DNA of 64,000 nucleotides, from assembly GCF_008704205.1 (NCBI RefSeq), contig NZ_VXLC01000037.1, positions 1 through 64,000 on the forward strand, read 5' to 3'. The notes under the pieces were generated by a model. The model saw nothing but the letters and a program-made list of their open reading frames with translations, was not told where the DNA came from and searched no databases. This DNA is from Nocardia colli (lineage in GTDB: Bacteria > Actinomycetota > Actinomycetes > Mycobacteriales > Mycobacteriaceae). Shown here one piece after another: positions 50,579 through 58,822 of the stretch. Made by a program: the position numbers and the translations under genes. Position 1 is the stretch's first letter; every line of letters starts with the position of its first letter.

Positions 50579-51526
50579 TCACGGCGTGGCGGTGCGGGCG
50601 TTCGGGTCGAAGCCGCCGGGGATTTCGTAGACCACACCGGTGAAGGTGGCGCCGAAGAGGCGGCCCGCAGAGAATCCGGTAGTACCGCGGCCGTAGGTGA
50701 GCACGCTGGTCATCGGGTTGCCGCCGCCGAGAACGCAGTACTGGTTCGGGGCGTCGATCCGGATGACCTGGCCGGCCGTATTGAGCGGGACCACCGGGCG
50801 ATCCAGCGAGTCCAGGGTCAGGCCGTCCGGTGCGGCGAGCGCATCCGCGCCGCCGAGGTCGAGCAGCGACTGCGGCGCGCCCGGGTTGGCGGTGGGGATC
50901 CGGCTCACTCCCGGGTTGACGAATGTCCTGCTGACGTACAGGTATTCGTCATCCCTGCCGAGGACCGCGCCGTTCGCGCTGGGGAACGAGGTCCAGTCGG
51001 CCTGGACCGCGCCGTTCGGGTAGACGCGGCCGACCAGACTGCCGAAGTCGTTGGTGGCGTAGATAGTTCCGTCCTGCGCGACATCCATGCCGTTGGCGGC
51101 GCTGAGCCCCGCGGCGACGGGGCGGACCGCGCCGGTGTCCGGGTCGAGCTCGATGATCCCGGCGTGGCGCAGCGAGTCGCCGACGAACGACCGCGCGTCC
51201 GCGCCGTAGCCGACCAGCAGCTTGTCGTCCGGGGTCCAGGCCAGCGCGCCGCCACCGCCGCTCGGCACGGTCGCGATCGGGACCGGCGCCGCGCCCGGCG
51301 CGTCGATCCGATACACCCGGCCGCTCGCCAGGTCCGTTGTATAGGCCCGCCCCCGGGCATCGACGGTGAGCCCTTCCAGCGCGCCCGGCAGGGTCGCGGC
51401 CACCAGCGTCGGCTGGCCCGCGCCGCCGCACACCGGCGCGGCGCTCGCCGCGGGCGCGGCAACCGCCGACAATGCGGCGAAGGTCAGTGCCGCCACGGCG
51501 ACCGTGGCCTTGTCCATGCTGGTCAT
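50579..51526 (-). CDS. Secreted SMP-30/NHL-type beta-propeller protein
   Basis: A 315-residue exported protein. The signal peptide ends near PAASAAP (residue 30). The mature part is a six-bladed propeller-like repeat: EGLTVDARGRAYTTDLASGR, NGMDVAQDGTIYATNDFGS and DGLTLDSLDRPVVPLNTAG, as in SMP-30/gluconolactonase and Vgb-like proteins. GAGGTGTGCA precedes ATG 51526. Substrate is unknown. The 150-bp gap to the GH65 gene holds no recognisable element. Confidence 0.82.
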   Translation of the reverse strand: MTSMDKATVAVAALTFAALSAVAAPAASAAPVCGGAGQPTLVAATLPGALEGLTVDARGRAYTTDLASGRVYRIDAPGAAPVPIATVPSGGGGALAWTPDDKLLVGYGADARSFVGDSLRHAGIIELDPDTGAVRPVAAGLSAANGMDVAQDGTIYATNDFGSLVGRVYPNGAVQADWTSFPSANGAVLGRDDEYLYVSRTFVNPGVSRIPTANPGAPQSLLDLGGADALAAPDGLTLDSLDRPVVPLNTAGQVIRIDAPNQYCVLGGGNPMTSVLTYGRGTTGFSAGRLFGATFTGVVYEIPGGFDPNARTATP

Positions 51527-51599
51527 TGCACACCTCGGCTGTCTCTGGTGGGTGCGATTCACCGGGAATCGCCGAATCGGGGGCTGAGCCTGTGCAGTA

Positions 51600-51820
51600 T
51601 GCGCTCGTAGCGGGGGAGAACGAGGCAACATCGGTGGTGCTGGCGTGGCCGACCGGTGAGACGATCAGCGGCGCACCGGTTTGCGCTCGGCCGGATCGCC
51701 GAAGAAGCCGCGCGCAACGGAAAATCGAACTTCACCGTGCACGCCGTTGTCACCGATTCCGCCGGCGTCGTGGTCACGGAGACCGAGGGGCTTTATCAAC
51801 TGCGGGCGCTCGGTAAGTAG
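51600..51820 (+). pseudogene. Decayed hotdog-fold thioesterase fragment
   Basis: The plus-strand frame ending at 51820 encodes HRFALGRIAEEAARNGKSNF, then TVHAVVTDSAGVVVTETEG and YQLRALGK before a stop. This matches the C-terminal strands of DUF4442/PaaI-like thioesterases (helix, F-T-V-x-V-x-V-T-D, then the E-x-Y-Q-L-R end). The start and central HGG-type region are missing or out of frame. It appears to be a relic in the 717-bp spacer before the rpf gene. Confidence 0.45.
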
Positions 51821-51967
51821 CGCATTGCCGCCTGGTCGATCACGAATGATTGACGCTTGAATCGAGGCGTGCACAGCGAAGTTCTCATTCCTGTCCCGCT
51901 CAGTGGGACGTCGACGGGTCCGCATGCGACCGATGACACAATTCGAGAGTGATCTCGGGCACATAAC

Positions 51968-52125
51968 GTAACAATTACCGTTTGCCTGGACGATTCTTTT
52001 TGCCTGCTCGAGATGCATAAACGGCATAACCCTCGACTATCGGTTAAGCAATGGCTCCGTGATCACGGCGTGATTCGTGGCGACTTCTTCGCTACCGTCG
52101 CCGGAGCCCGATCGATGACGGGCTC
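51968..52125. promoter_or_regulatory. Structured upstream region of the rpf gene
   Basis: Three inverted repeats lie in the leader or promoter region: GTAA-CAA-TTAC (51968-51978), ATCAC-GGC-GTGAT (about 52062-52074), and a perfect 7-bp hairpin GAGCCCG/CGGGCTC (52104-52125). rpf genes in relatives are controlled by Crp, MtrA and c-di-AMP riboswitches; I could not fit any of these consensus patterns convincingly. Confidence 0.35.
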
Positions 52126-52243
52126 GAACTCGAACCGCTGAATGCCGGCGACCCTGTCCCGCGGTTGGAGGATCCCCGACACACCTGGGGGCAGGGACAC
52201 GGCGAGCAGGTGCCGTGCCGGTGGGCGCAGGCAGGAATCCCAC

Positions 52244-52573
52244 ATGTCGCATAACCGCAAGTTCAGCACCCGCGTCCTCGGCTTCACCGCCGCCCTGGGC
52301 GCCCTCGTGGCCGTCCCGTTCGGCCTGTCCACCGCCACCGCGTCGGCCCACGACTGGGACGCCGTCGCGCAGTGCGAGAGCGGTGGCAACTGGGGCATCG
52401 AGACCGGCAACGGGTTCTCCGGCGGTCTGCAGTTCACCCAGAGCACCTGGTCCGCCAACGGCGGCACCGGCAGCCCGAGCAACGCCAGCCGCGCCGAGCA
52501 GATCCGCGTCGCGGAGAACGTGCTCGCCACCCAGGGCCCCGGCGCCTGGCCGGTCTGCGGCGCATACCTCTAA
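52244..52573 (+). CDS. Small resuscitation-promoting factor (Rpf domain)
   Basis: A 109-residue secreted lytic-transglycosylase-like protein. The signal peptide (residues 1-35) ends in TATASAHDW. The Rpf domain begins DWDAVAQCESGGNWGIETGN with catalytic Glu45, and continues GGLQFTQSTW to WPVCGAYL; Cys44 and Cys106 probably form the conserved disulphide. It lacks the extra LysM, G5 or Pro-rich regions of RpfA and RpfB and so resembles RpfC/RpfE. AGGAA precedes ATG 52244. Confidence 0.93.
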   Translation: MSHNRKFSTRVLGFTAALGALVAVPFGLSTATASAHDWDAVAQCESGGNWGIETGNGFSGGLQFTQSTWSANGGTGSPSNASRAEQIRVAENVLATQGPGAWPVCGAYL

Positions 52574-52580
52574 AGCGCCA

Positions 52581-52613
52581 CCGGCGCCTACCGTGAATCA
52601 CGGTAGGCGCCGG
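52581..52613 (+). terminator. Strong hairpin after the rpf gene
   Basis: CCGGCGCCTACCGTG pairs perfectly with CACGGTAGGCGCCGG, a 15-bp stem with a 3-nt loop, 8 nt after the stop codon. It is followed by GCTATTT, a weak U-tract. Confidence 0.7.
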
Positions 52614-52820
52614 GCTATTTCGGGGCGACCGATCGATCGATGCAATGGCTTGATTTCGATACGGTCAACTCCCGATGGCAGCCTTTTTCGTAGTACCCGA
52701 ATTCAATGCGCCCAGCGAGCGCGCAGGAATTTCATCCCACGAATCCGAACTAGAACACGTTTCGGTCTCGTGTCGCGAAATGCCTGCGGGTGGTGATGCC
52801 GATCACTAGCCTGTTGCCAC

Positions 52821-52884
52821 CCGGCTCGTTCGTGCCGGCTCGCTGTTGAGCCGGACGAGATGCCGTGGCTAGAAAGGCATCTCG
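52821..52884 (+). promoter_or_regulatory. Alternative hairpins in the leader of the MFS transporter
   Basis: CCGGCTC occurs at 52821-52827 and 52835-52841; both can pair with GAGCCGG at 52848-52854. Just downstream CGAGATGCC (52856-52864) pairs perfectly with GGCATCTCG (52876-52884). That second stem contains part of the AAAGG binding site and ends 3 nt before the ATG. The upstream part of the 314-bp gap (52614-52820) shows nothing else recognisable. Confidence 0.5.
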
Positions 52885-52887
52885 ACC

Positions 52888-54834
52888 ATGAGTTCGACCA
52901 CGACCGCAGCCCCGCCGACTATTCTCACCGGGCTGTGGCAGCGCAAGCTTCCGCACTACCCCGATACCCCCGCCCGATCCTGGTATCTGACCGTTGTCGT
53001 CATCGCCTCGATCGCGCTCTACTACCAGTTGTTCGTCACCGGCGCGGTGGGCAATGAGCTGATCGCCTATTTCCACCTGTCGTTCGCCTACTTCGTCTGG
53101 ATCTTCATCATCGGCGCCGCGTTCGGCGCGGCCGCCTCGGTGCTGGCCGGGGTGCTCGACCGGTGGGGCCGGGCCAACATCGTCGCCTACGGCGTGGTGA
53201 TCTGCTCGCTGCTGACCCTGTTCGCGGTCCCGGCGACCACCACGAAGGAGCAGTACCTCTTCGTCTACGTCGTGGTCAGCATCGTCGAGGGCGCGGTGCT
53301 GGTGGCCACGCCCGCGCTGATCCGCGACTTCTCCCCGCAACTCGGCCGGGCCTCCGCGATGGGCTTCTGGACCCTCGGCCCGGTGATCGGCGCGCTGGTC
53401 ACCACCGGCATCTCCACCCGTACGCTGGATTCGCACCCGGACTGGCAGTACCACTACCGGCTGTGCGGGGTGATCTGCCTGGTCATCGCGGTGATCGCGG
53501 TGATCGGCCTGCGCGAGCTCAGCCCGCGGCTGCGCGACCAGATCATGGTGTCGCTGCGCGATCGCGCGTTGATCGAAGCACGGGCCCGCGGACTGAACGT
53601 GAGCGAGCTGGAAAAGGGCCAGTGGCGGCAGATGCTGCGGCTCAACATCGTCGGCTCGGCGCTGGCGATCAGCCTGTTCCTGGCCTTCTTCTACACCATC
53701 GTGTCCTTTCTGCCGGTCTACATGGCGACGAACTTCGGCTTCAGCCCGGCCAAGGCCAACGCGCTCGGCAACTGGTACTGGACCGCCAACGCGGTCGCGC
53801 TGGTCGCGGCCGGGATCGCCTCGGACTATCTGAAGGTGCGCAAGCCGTTCATGATCGCCGGGGCGCTGATCAGCATCGTCGGCATGTATCTGTTCATCGG
53901 GTACACCGATGAGCCGGGCACGGACTACTACACCTTCGCCTGGGTGTTCGTCATCATCGCGGTCGGCACGGGCATCGCCTACTCGACCTGGATGGCCAGC
54001 TTCACCGAGACCGTGGAGGAGCGCAATCCGGCGGCGACCGCGGTGGGGCTCGCGGTGTGGGGCGGCACGTTGCGCAGTGTGGTGACCGTCGTGTTGTTCG
54101 GCTTGCTGGTGGTTGTGAACGCGGCGGGCCCCCTGGTCAACTTCGGTCCGCGACTGCAAGAGATCCAGGCGCAGTACGGGCCGCAGCTGGCGACGATTCA
54201 GCAGGTCGGGCCGGAAACCCTTGCGGCACTGGGCAAGAACCCGAACGATCCGGTCGCTCAGGTGACCGCGCTGAACAAGCTGACCGGAGCGTCACCGGCC
54301 GAGATCCAGACGGCGTTCGGGCTCACCACCCGCTACCGCGAGGAACTCGCGACCTTGCAGGCCATCGAACCGGCCACCCAGGCGGCGCTCGCCGCGAACC
54401 CCAGCGACGGGAACGCCGGGCTGGCGGCGGTCGGGCAGGTCGCCAAGAAGTTCGGCATCCCGGTGGATCAGGCGATCGCCCGGCTGACCGCCGTGCAGCA
54501 GATCCCGCCCGCCGACCTCGCGATCCTCGGCACCGTCGGCCCGAAACTCGCGCAGGCGGGTGCGCAACTCCAGGCGGTCGGCACCATCCCGGCCGAGGAT
54601 CAGGCATACCTCGCCGAACACGGCAAAGAGGTGCAGCAGGCCAAGGCCGACTCGCCGCAGCAGTGGGAGCGCTGGTGGTGGATCTGCCTGCTCGGCCAGG
54701 TCGCGTTCCTGCCGTTCGTCTTCCTGATGGCCGGGCACTGGAACCCGAAGAAGGCGGCGGCCGAGGCCGCGGCGCACGACCGGCTGGTGCAGCAGGAGCT
54801 GGCGGAACTGACGCCGCTGCCGGCCGAGCGGTAA
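52888..54834 (+). CDS. MFS transporter with a large extracytoplasmic insertion before TM12
   Basis: A 648-residue major facilitator. The N-terminal half has the motif LDRWGRAN between TM2 and TM3 and EGAVLVATPALIRDFSP between TM4 and TM5, as in metabolite/H+ symporters. Eleven helices end at about residue 412. Residues 421-592 are an inserted Ala/Gln/Pro-rich helical region with repeating units of the form QQVGPETLAALGKNPND, QAIEPATQAALAANPSD and QQIPPADLAILGTVGP. TM12 follows (WWWICLLGQVAFLPFVFLM). By topology the insertion is outside the membrane. The substrate is unknown. The ATG is preceded by a binding site within a hairpin. Confidence 0.88.
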   Translation: MSSTTTAAPPTILTGLWQRKLPHYPDTPARSWYLTVVVIASIALYYQLFVTGAVGNELIAYFHLSFAYFVWIFIIGAAFGAAASVLAGVLDRWGRANIVAYGVVICSLLTLFAVPATTTKEQYLFVYVVVSIVEGAVLVATPALIRDFSPQLGRASAMGFWTLGPVIGALVTTGISTRTLDSHPDWQYHYRLCGVICLVIAVIAVIGLRELSPRLRDQIMVSLRDRALIEARARGLNVSELEKGQWRQMLRLNIVGSALAISLFLAFFYTIVSFLPVYMATNFGFSPAKANALGNWYWTANAVALVAAGIASDYLKVRKPFMIAGALISIVGMYLFIGYTDEPGTDYYTFAWVFVIIAVGTGIAYSTWMASFTETVEERNPAATAVGLAVWGGTLRSVVTVVLFGLLVVVNAAGPLVNFGPRLQEIQAQYGPQLATIQQVGPETLAALGKNPNDPVAQVTALNKLTGASPAEIQTAFGLTTRYREELATLQAIEPATQAALAANPSDGNAGLAAVGQVAKKFGIPVDQAIARLTAVQQIPPADLAILGTVGPKLAQAGAQLQAVGTIPAEDQAYLAEHGKEVQQAKADSPQQWERWWWICLLGQVAFLPFVFLMAGHWNPKKAAAEAAAHDRLVQQELAELTPLPAER

Positions 54835-54842
54835 CCGGCGGG

Positions 54843-55052
54843 CTACTCGATGCCGAGGGTGACCTCGGTCGACTTGATCAGCACCTGCACCCGCACGCCG
54901 TCGGCGAGTTCGAGGTCGTCGACGGCGTCGCGGGTGATCGAGGAGGTGATCTCGTCGCCGCCCGCCAGGCGCACGCGGACCACGGCCATGGCCTCGCCGC
55001 GGGTGACCGAGATGACGGTGCCGTCCATTTGATTGCGGGTGCTCAGTCGCAT
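54843..55052 (-). CDS. Single TOBE-domain molybdate-binding protein (Mop type)
   Basis: A 69-residue protein consisting of one TOBE domain: LSTRNQMDGTVISVTRGEAM then VRLAGGDEITSSITRDAVDD and VQVLIKSTEVTLGIE. The SxRNx2xG start and KSTEVxLG end are diagnostic of Mop-like molybdate storage or buffering proteins. It is unlinked to the modABC operon about 4 kb away, which carries two further TOBE domains. An ATG four codons upstream is a possible alternative start. Confidence 0.85.
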   Translation of the reverse strand: MRLSTRNQMDGTVISVTRGEAMAVVRVRLAGGDEITSSITRDAVDDLELADGVRVQVLIKSTEVTLGIE

Positions 55053-55105
55053 GTCGGCGAGCATACGCAGGGCAAACCCGGCACCGCGGGATCGGCGCGC
55101 GGCGT

Positions 55106-55684
55106 CTACCGGGGAATGGCGGACGGCAGCGGGTGGTCCGGCTCGAGCGCGGGCAGGCCGTCGAGGCTGGCCGAGTTGTCGCCGGCGATGCGCCGGGCGA
55201 AGTCGTCGTCGGTGCGGCGGCGGTGCAGCGCGTCGAGCACCGGGCGTTCGTCGACGAGTTCGAGGTAGGGCACCGAGTAGCCGCAGGAGTCGGCGATGCG
55301 GTCGATCTCGACCACGATGGCCGCCCGGATGCCGGGGTGTTGCAGGCCGAAATGCGGTCGCAGCGCGTCGAACTCGGCGGAGTCGGGGCGGATCACGCGG
55401 CCGGTGCCGAACAGGCGCAGGATCTTCGAGGTGCGGGTGAACGAGCAGAACATGATCGTGATGCGCCCGTTTTCGCGCAGGTGGGCAATGGTTTCCGCGC
55501 CGCTGCCGTACAGGTCGAGGTAGGCGATGGTGCGGTCGTCGAGGATCGCGAAGGTGTCGCGATACCCCTTGGGGGACAGGTTGACTCGTCCGCCTTCGAC
55601 CGGTGCGGTCGCCACGAAGAACATCGACTGCTCCTCGATGAACTTGCGTAGCGCCTCATCGAGGTGCGGGAAGACCTTCGCCAT
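55106..55684 (-). CDS. PPOX-fold (pyridoxamine phosphate oxidase-like) protein
   Basis: A 192-residue flavin-reductase-like split barrel protein. FVATAPVEGGRVNLSPKGYR, IAYLDLYGSGAETIAHLREN and ITIMFCSFTRTSKILRLFGTG are typical of the actinobacterial PPOX family that includes F420- and FMN-dependent members. The C-terminal part (YSVPYLELVDERPVLDALHR) is also common in that subgroup. The cofactor is unknown. It probably stands alone, 89 nt from the SDR gene end on the same strand. Confidence 0.85.
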   Translation of the reverse strand: MAKVFPHLDEALRKFIEEQSMFFVATAPVEGGRVNLSPKGYRDTFAILDDRTIAYLDLYGSGAETIAHLRENGRITIMFCSFTRTSKILRLFGTGRVIRPDSAEFDALRPHFGLQHPGIRAAIVVEIDRIADSCGYSVPYLELVDERPVLDALHRRRTDDDFARRIAGDNSASLDGLPALEPDHPLPSAIPR

Positions 55685-55773
55685 CAGGGCCCCTTTCTCG
55701 GTCGTCCCATGACAGGACTCCTGAGGGGAGCGTAACTCCGGGGAGGCGTCGCGATGGGCGGCTGAGGCTCAGA

Positions 55774-56514
55774 TCACGCGCGCCAGAGTTGGTCGCCCGC
55801 GCGGGAGATCACGATGTTCGGCACCACCGCGTTGCGGGACAGGCGGGTGAGAGCGAGGACGAGTTCGGCGATGTCGCCGGTGCTCAGCATGGCCGACTGG
55901 TCGAGGACGTCGCGCTTCCAGGCGGTCATGTCGGTGTCGACGTAGCCGGGGGAGATGGCGGTCGCGCTGACGCCGTTGGCCGACTCCTCCAGCGAGACGG
56001 TTTCGCACAGCGAGATCAAGGCGGCCTTGGTCGCGCCGTACGCGGCCAGACCCGCCTCGCCGGCGACGCCGGTGATGGAGGCGAGGGCGATGATCTTCGC
56101 GCCGCGCCGCGGATCGTCCTGGGCGCTCTTGCGCAGCAACGGAAGTGCGGCCTGGATGAGGGTGATGGGGGCGCGGAAGTTGACGTCGAGCATGCGCTCA
56201 TAGGTCTTCACCGGCATGTCGGCGACGGCGCCCGCGGTGCCGGTGCCCGCGCTGAGGACGAGGGCGTGCAGGCCGTCGAACCGATCGGCGTGGGCCTGGA
56301 CCAGGGCGCGGACCTGGTCCAGGTCGTTCATCTGGGCGACAACGGGATTCACCTCGACGCCGGTCTCGTCGCGCAGGCGGGCCGCGGTCTCGTCGAGCAC
56401 GTCCTGGTTACGGGCGGCGATGGTCAGCTGGAAGCCCTCCTCCGCCAGCCGACGGGCCACCTCGGCGCCGATGCCGCGCGAGCCGCCGGTGACGAGGGCG
56501 CTGCGGATCGTCAT
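55774..56514 (-). CDS. Short-chain dehydrogenase/reductase
   Basis: A 246-residue classical SDR. The cofactor motif TGGSRGIGAEVARRL suggests NADP(H). VLSAG stands in for NNAG; IIALASITG and YGATKAA supply the catalytic Ser, Tyr and Lys. It is the last gene of a three-gene operon and overlaps the phosphotransferase stop by 4 nt (ATGA). Association with a thiolase suggests oxidation or reduction of an acyl or sterol intermediate. Confidence 0.92.
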   Translation of the reverse strand: MTIRSALVTGGSRGIGAEVARRLAEEGFQLTIAARNQDVLDETAARLRDETGVEVNPVVAQMNDLDQVRALVQAHADRFDGLHALVLSAGTGTAGAVADMPVKTYERMLDVNFRAPITLIQAALPLLRKSAQDDPRRGAKIIALASITGVAGEAGLAAYGATKAALISLCETVSLEESANGVSATAISPGYVDTDMTAWKRDVLDQSAMLSTGDIAELVLALTRLSRNAVVPNIVISRAGDQLWRA

Positions 56515-57530
56515 GCGAGGCTTTCCAACCCGGCGTCCAGCAGCAGCGGGACGGCCGCGCCGATGGTGGCGAATCCGTCGCCGACCGTCTTGCCGGCGAG
56601 GAAGCGCTGGTGGATGCCCTCCGCGATGACCGCCAGCTTGAAGTAGCCGAGCGCGCGATAGAACGACAGGTGGTCCAGGGGGTAACCCGTTGCGGCGGCG
56701 TAGCGTTCGGCGATCGCGTCGACGGACAGGAAGCCCGGATTCGCGCTCGGTGCGTGCCGGACGCCGAGCACCGGCTCGCAGCGGTCGTCCCAATAGACCT
56801 GGAGCAAGCCGAGATCGGCGAGCGGGTCACCGAGAGTGGCCATCTCCCAGTCGACTACGGCGGCGATCGTGCCGAAGTCGTGGCGGTCGACGATCGTGTT
56901 GTCCAGGCGGTAGTCGCCGTGCACGATGGTCTCGGCCACCTGGTCCGGCAGTGCGGTGCGCAGTGCGCCGGTGAGCTGGTCGAGGGCGGCGAGTTCACGG
57001 GTGGCGACCCGGTCCCACTGGCCGCGCCAGCGTTTGACCTGGCGGGCGAGATATCCGGCGGGACGGCCGAATTCGGCGAGCCCGACCGCGGTGTAGTCCA
57101 CCGCGTGCAGCGCGGCCAGGGTGTCGATGAGCGCTTCCGAGCAGGCGCGCGCCTGCTCGGTGGTGAGGGCGGCGGTCTGGTCGCCGTCCTGGAGGACGTG
57201 GCCGTCGACGAAGGAGACGACGGCGAACGGCACGCCGATCACCGCGGTGTCCTCGCACAGCGCGATCGCCTGCGCGACCGGGACATTCGTGTCCTGCAAC
57301 GCCGCGACGATGCGGTATTCGCGGGCCATGTCGTGCGCGGTGGGGGTGAGCGGGCCGAGCGGCGGGCGGCGCAGCACCCAGTCGTTCGTCCCGTCGTTCA
57401 GCCGGTAGGTGAGGTTGGATTTGCCGCCCTTCAACAGCGCGGCCGTCAGCGGGCCCGCGGTCTGCGGGACGTGTGCCTCGAAATACCGTTGCAGCGCGGG
57501 GAGATCGAGGCCGGCCAGGGCCGCCGTCAT
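56511..57530 (-). CDS. APH-family phosphotransferase of the ACAD10/11 type
   Basis: A 339-residue kinase-like protein. GKSNLTYRL is the nucleotide loop, ADHFVLRRPP-like WVLRRPP carries the Lys/Arg pair, HGDYRLDNTIV the catalytic loop and VDWEMATLGDPLADLGLL the metal-binding DxD region. Such proteins occur with beta-oxidation genes in actinobacteria and resemble the kinase domain of mammalian ACAD10/11, which phosphorylates 4-hydroxyacyl-CoA. Coupling by 4-nt overlaps to a thiolase and an SDR supports that role. Confidence 0.87.
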   Translation of the reverse strand: MTAALAGLDLPALQRYFEAHVPQTAGPLTAALLKGGKSNLTYRLNDGTNDWVLRRPPLGPLTPTAHDMAREYRIVAALQDTNVPVAQAIALCEDTAVIGVPFAVVSFVDGHVLQDGDQTAALTTEQARACSEALIDTLAALHAVDYTAVGLAEFGRPAGYLARQVKRWRGQWDRVATRELAALDQLTGALRTALPDQVAETIVHGDYRLDNTIVDRHDFGTIAAVVDWEMATLGDPLADLGLLQVYWDDRCEPVLGVRHAPSANPGFLSVDAIAERYAAATGYPLDHLSFYRALGYFKLAVIAEGIHQRFLAGKTVGDGFATIGAAVPLLLDAGLESLA

Positions 57531-58696
57531 CCGAGGCGCTCGATGATGGTGGCGTTGGCCAATCCGCCTGCCTCACACATGGTTTGCAGGCCGTAGCGGC
57601 CACCGGTCTGCTCGAGATGATTGACCATGGTGGCCAGGATACGGGTGCCGGAGGCGCCGAGGGGGTGACCGAGGGCGATCGCGCCGCCGCGCGGGTTCAG
57701 TTTGGCGAGATCCGCGCCGAGTTCGTGCTGCCACACCAGCGGCACCGGGGCGAACGCCTCGTTCACCTCATAGGCGTCGATGTCGTCGATGCTCAGCCCC
57801 GCGCGTTCCAGGACCTTGCGGGTCGCCGGGATGACGGCGGTGAGCATGAGCAGCGGATCGTCGCCGACCACGGAGAAGGAATGGAAGCGGGCGCGGGGAC
57901 GCAGGCCCAGCTTGTTCGCCGCCTCCTCGCTCATGATCAGTGCGGCCGAGGCGCCGTCGGTGAGCGGAGAGGAGTTGCCCGGCGTGATCGACCATTCGAT
58001 CTCCGGGAATCGTTCGGTGAACTGATCATCCACGAACGCGGGCTTCAGCCCCGCCAATCCCTCGGCGGTCGTCGCCGGGCGAATGGTCTCGTCCGCGGTC
58101 AGGGTGCCTGCCGCGACCAGCTCGTTCGAGAACCCGCTTGCCGCAGCCGTTTCCGCGGCCAGCCGATGCGAGCGAGCGGCGAACTCGTCGAGCGCGACCC
58201 GGTCGAACTTCCACCGGGCGCTGATCACCTCGGCCGCGATCCCTTGCTGCACAAGCCCTTCCGGATACCGATGGGCCAGCGGCCCCTGATTCGCGTCCTT
58301 GCCCTGCGCGTTGGAGAACATCGGCGCCCGGCTCATCGACTCCACACCGCAGGCGATGGCGATGTCATAAGCCCCCGAGATCACGCCCTGCGCCGCGAAA
58401 TGCGCCGCCTGCTGGCTCGACCCGCACTGCCGATCCACCGTCGTCGCCGGCACCGACTCCGGGAAGCCCGCCGCCAGCGCGGCCGTCCGGCTGATATTGA
58501 ACGCCTGCTCCCCGGCCTGCGTCACGCACCCGCCGACCACGTCGTCGACCAGCGCCGGATCCAGCTCGCTGCGCGCCACCAACTCCGACAACACCCCGGC
58601 GAGCAGGGTGGCCGGATGCACCCCCGACAACCCACCCCCGGCCTTCCCCTTGCCCGCCGGGGTACGAACGACATCGACGATGACGGCGGACCTCAT
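57527..58696 (-). CDS. Acetyl-CoA acetyltransferase (thiolase)
   Basis: A 389-residue thiolase. The acyl-accepting Cys91 lies in TVDRQCGSSQQAAHF, the His in GGAIALGHPLGASGTR and the second Cys in TMCEAGGLANATI; NEAFAPVPLVW carries the Asn-Glu loop. The length and CGSSQ motif fit degradative FadA-like enzymes of fatty-acid or cholesterol catabolism. GGAGAGG precedes the ATG. Two direct repeats lie upstream. It is the first gene of the operon. Confidence 0.94.
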   Translation of the reverse strand: MRSAVIVDVVRTPAGKGKAGGGLSGVHPATLLAGVLSELVARSELDPALVDDVVGGCVTQAGEQAFNISRTAALAAGFPESVPATTVDRQCGSSQQAAHFAAQGVISGAYDIAIACGVESMSRAPMFSNAQGKDANQGPLAHRYPEGLVQQGIAAEVISARWKFDRVALDEFAARSHRLAAETAAASGFSNELVAAGTLTADETIRPATTAEGLAGLKPAFVDDQFTERFPEIEWSITPGNSSPLTDGASAALIMSEEAANKLGLRPRARFHSFSVVGDDPLLMLTAVIPATRKVLERAGLSIDDIDAYEVNEAFAPVPLVWQHELGADLAKLNPRGGAIALGHPLGASGTRILATMVNHLEQTGGRYGLQTMCEAGGLANATIIERLG

Positions 58697-58712
58697 AGCC
58701 CTCTCCGATCAG

Positions 58713-58742
58713 CTAAGTTAGTTGCGATTCTCATCTAAGTTA
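58713..58742 (-). promoter_or_regulatory. Direct repeats upstream of the thiolase operon
   Basis: On the minus strand TAACTTAG occurs twice (58742-58735 and 58720-58713), 22 bp apart, i.e. two helical turns, just before the thiolase start. It may bind a regulator on one DNA face. Confidence 0.4.
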
Positions 58743-58822
58743 ACACGGATTCGCTACCGGGCGGCACGGGAATGCCCGGTCCACCCCGAGACCGTGCATT
58801 CGTACTGAACCCGGGGCGCGAG

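Noticed and set aside
48140..51610. Plus-strand open frame of over 1100 codons opposite the GH65 and SMP-30-like genes
   Set aside because: The sense genes on the minus strand have recognisable domains, signals and binding sites; the antisense product has none.
52060..52200. Possible c-di-AMP (ydaO) riboswitch before the rpf gene
   Set aside because: Some fragments such as GAACCG and TGAAT appear, but the conserved GCUAACC-type and GGGG-core elements are not found in order. A covariance search would decide.
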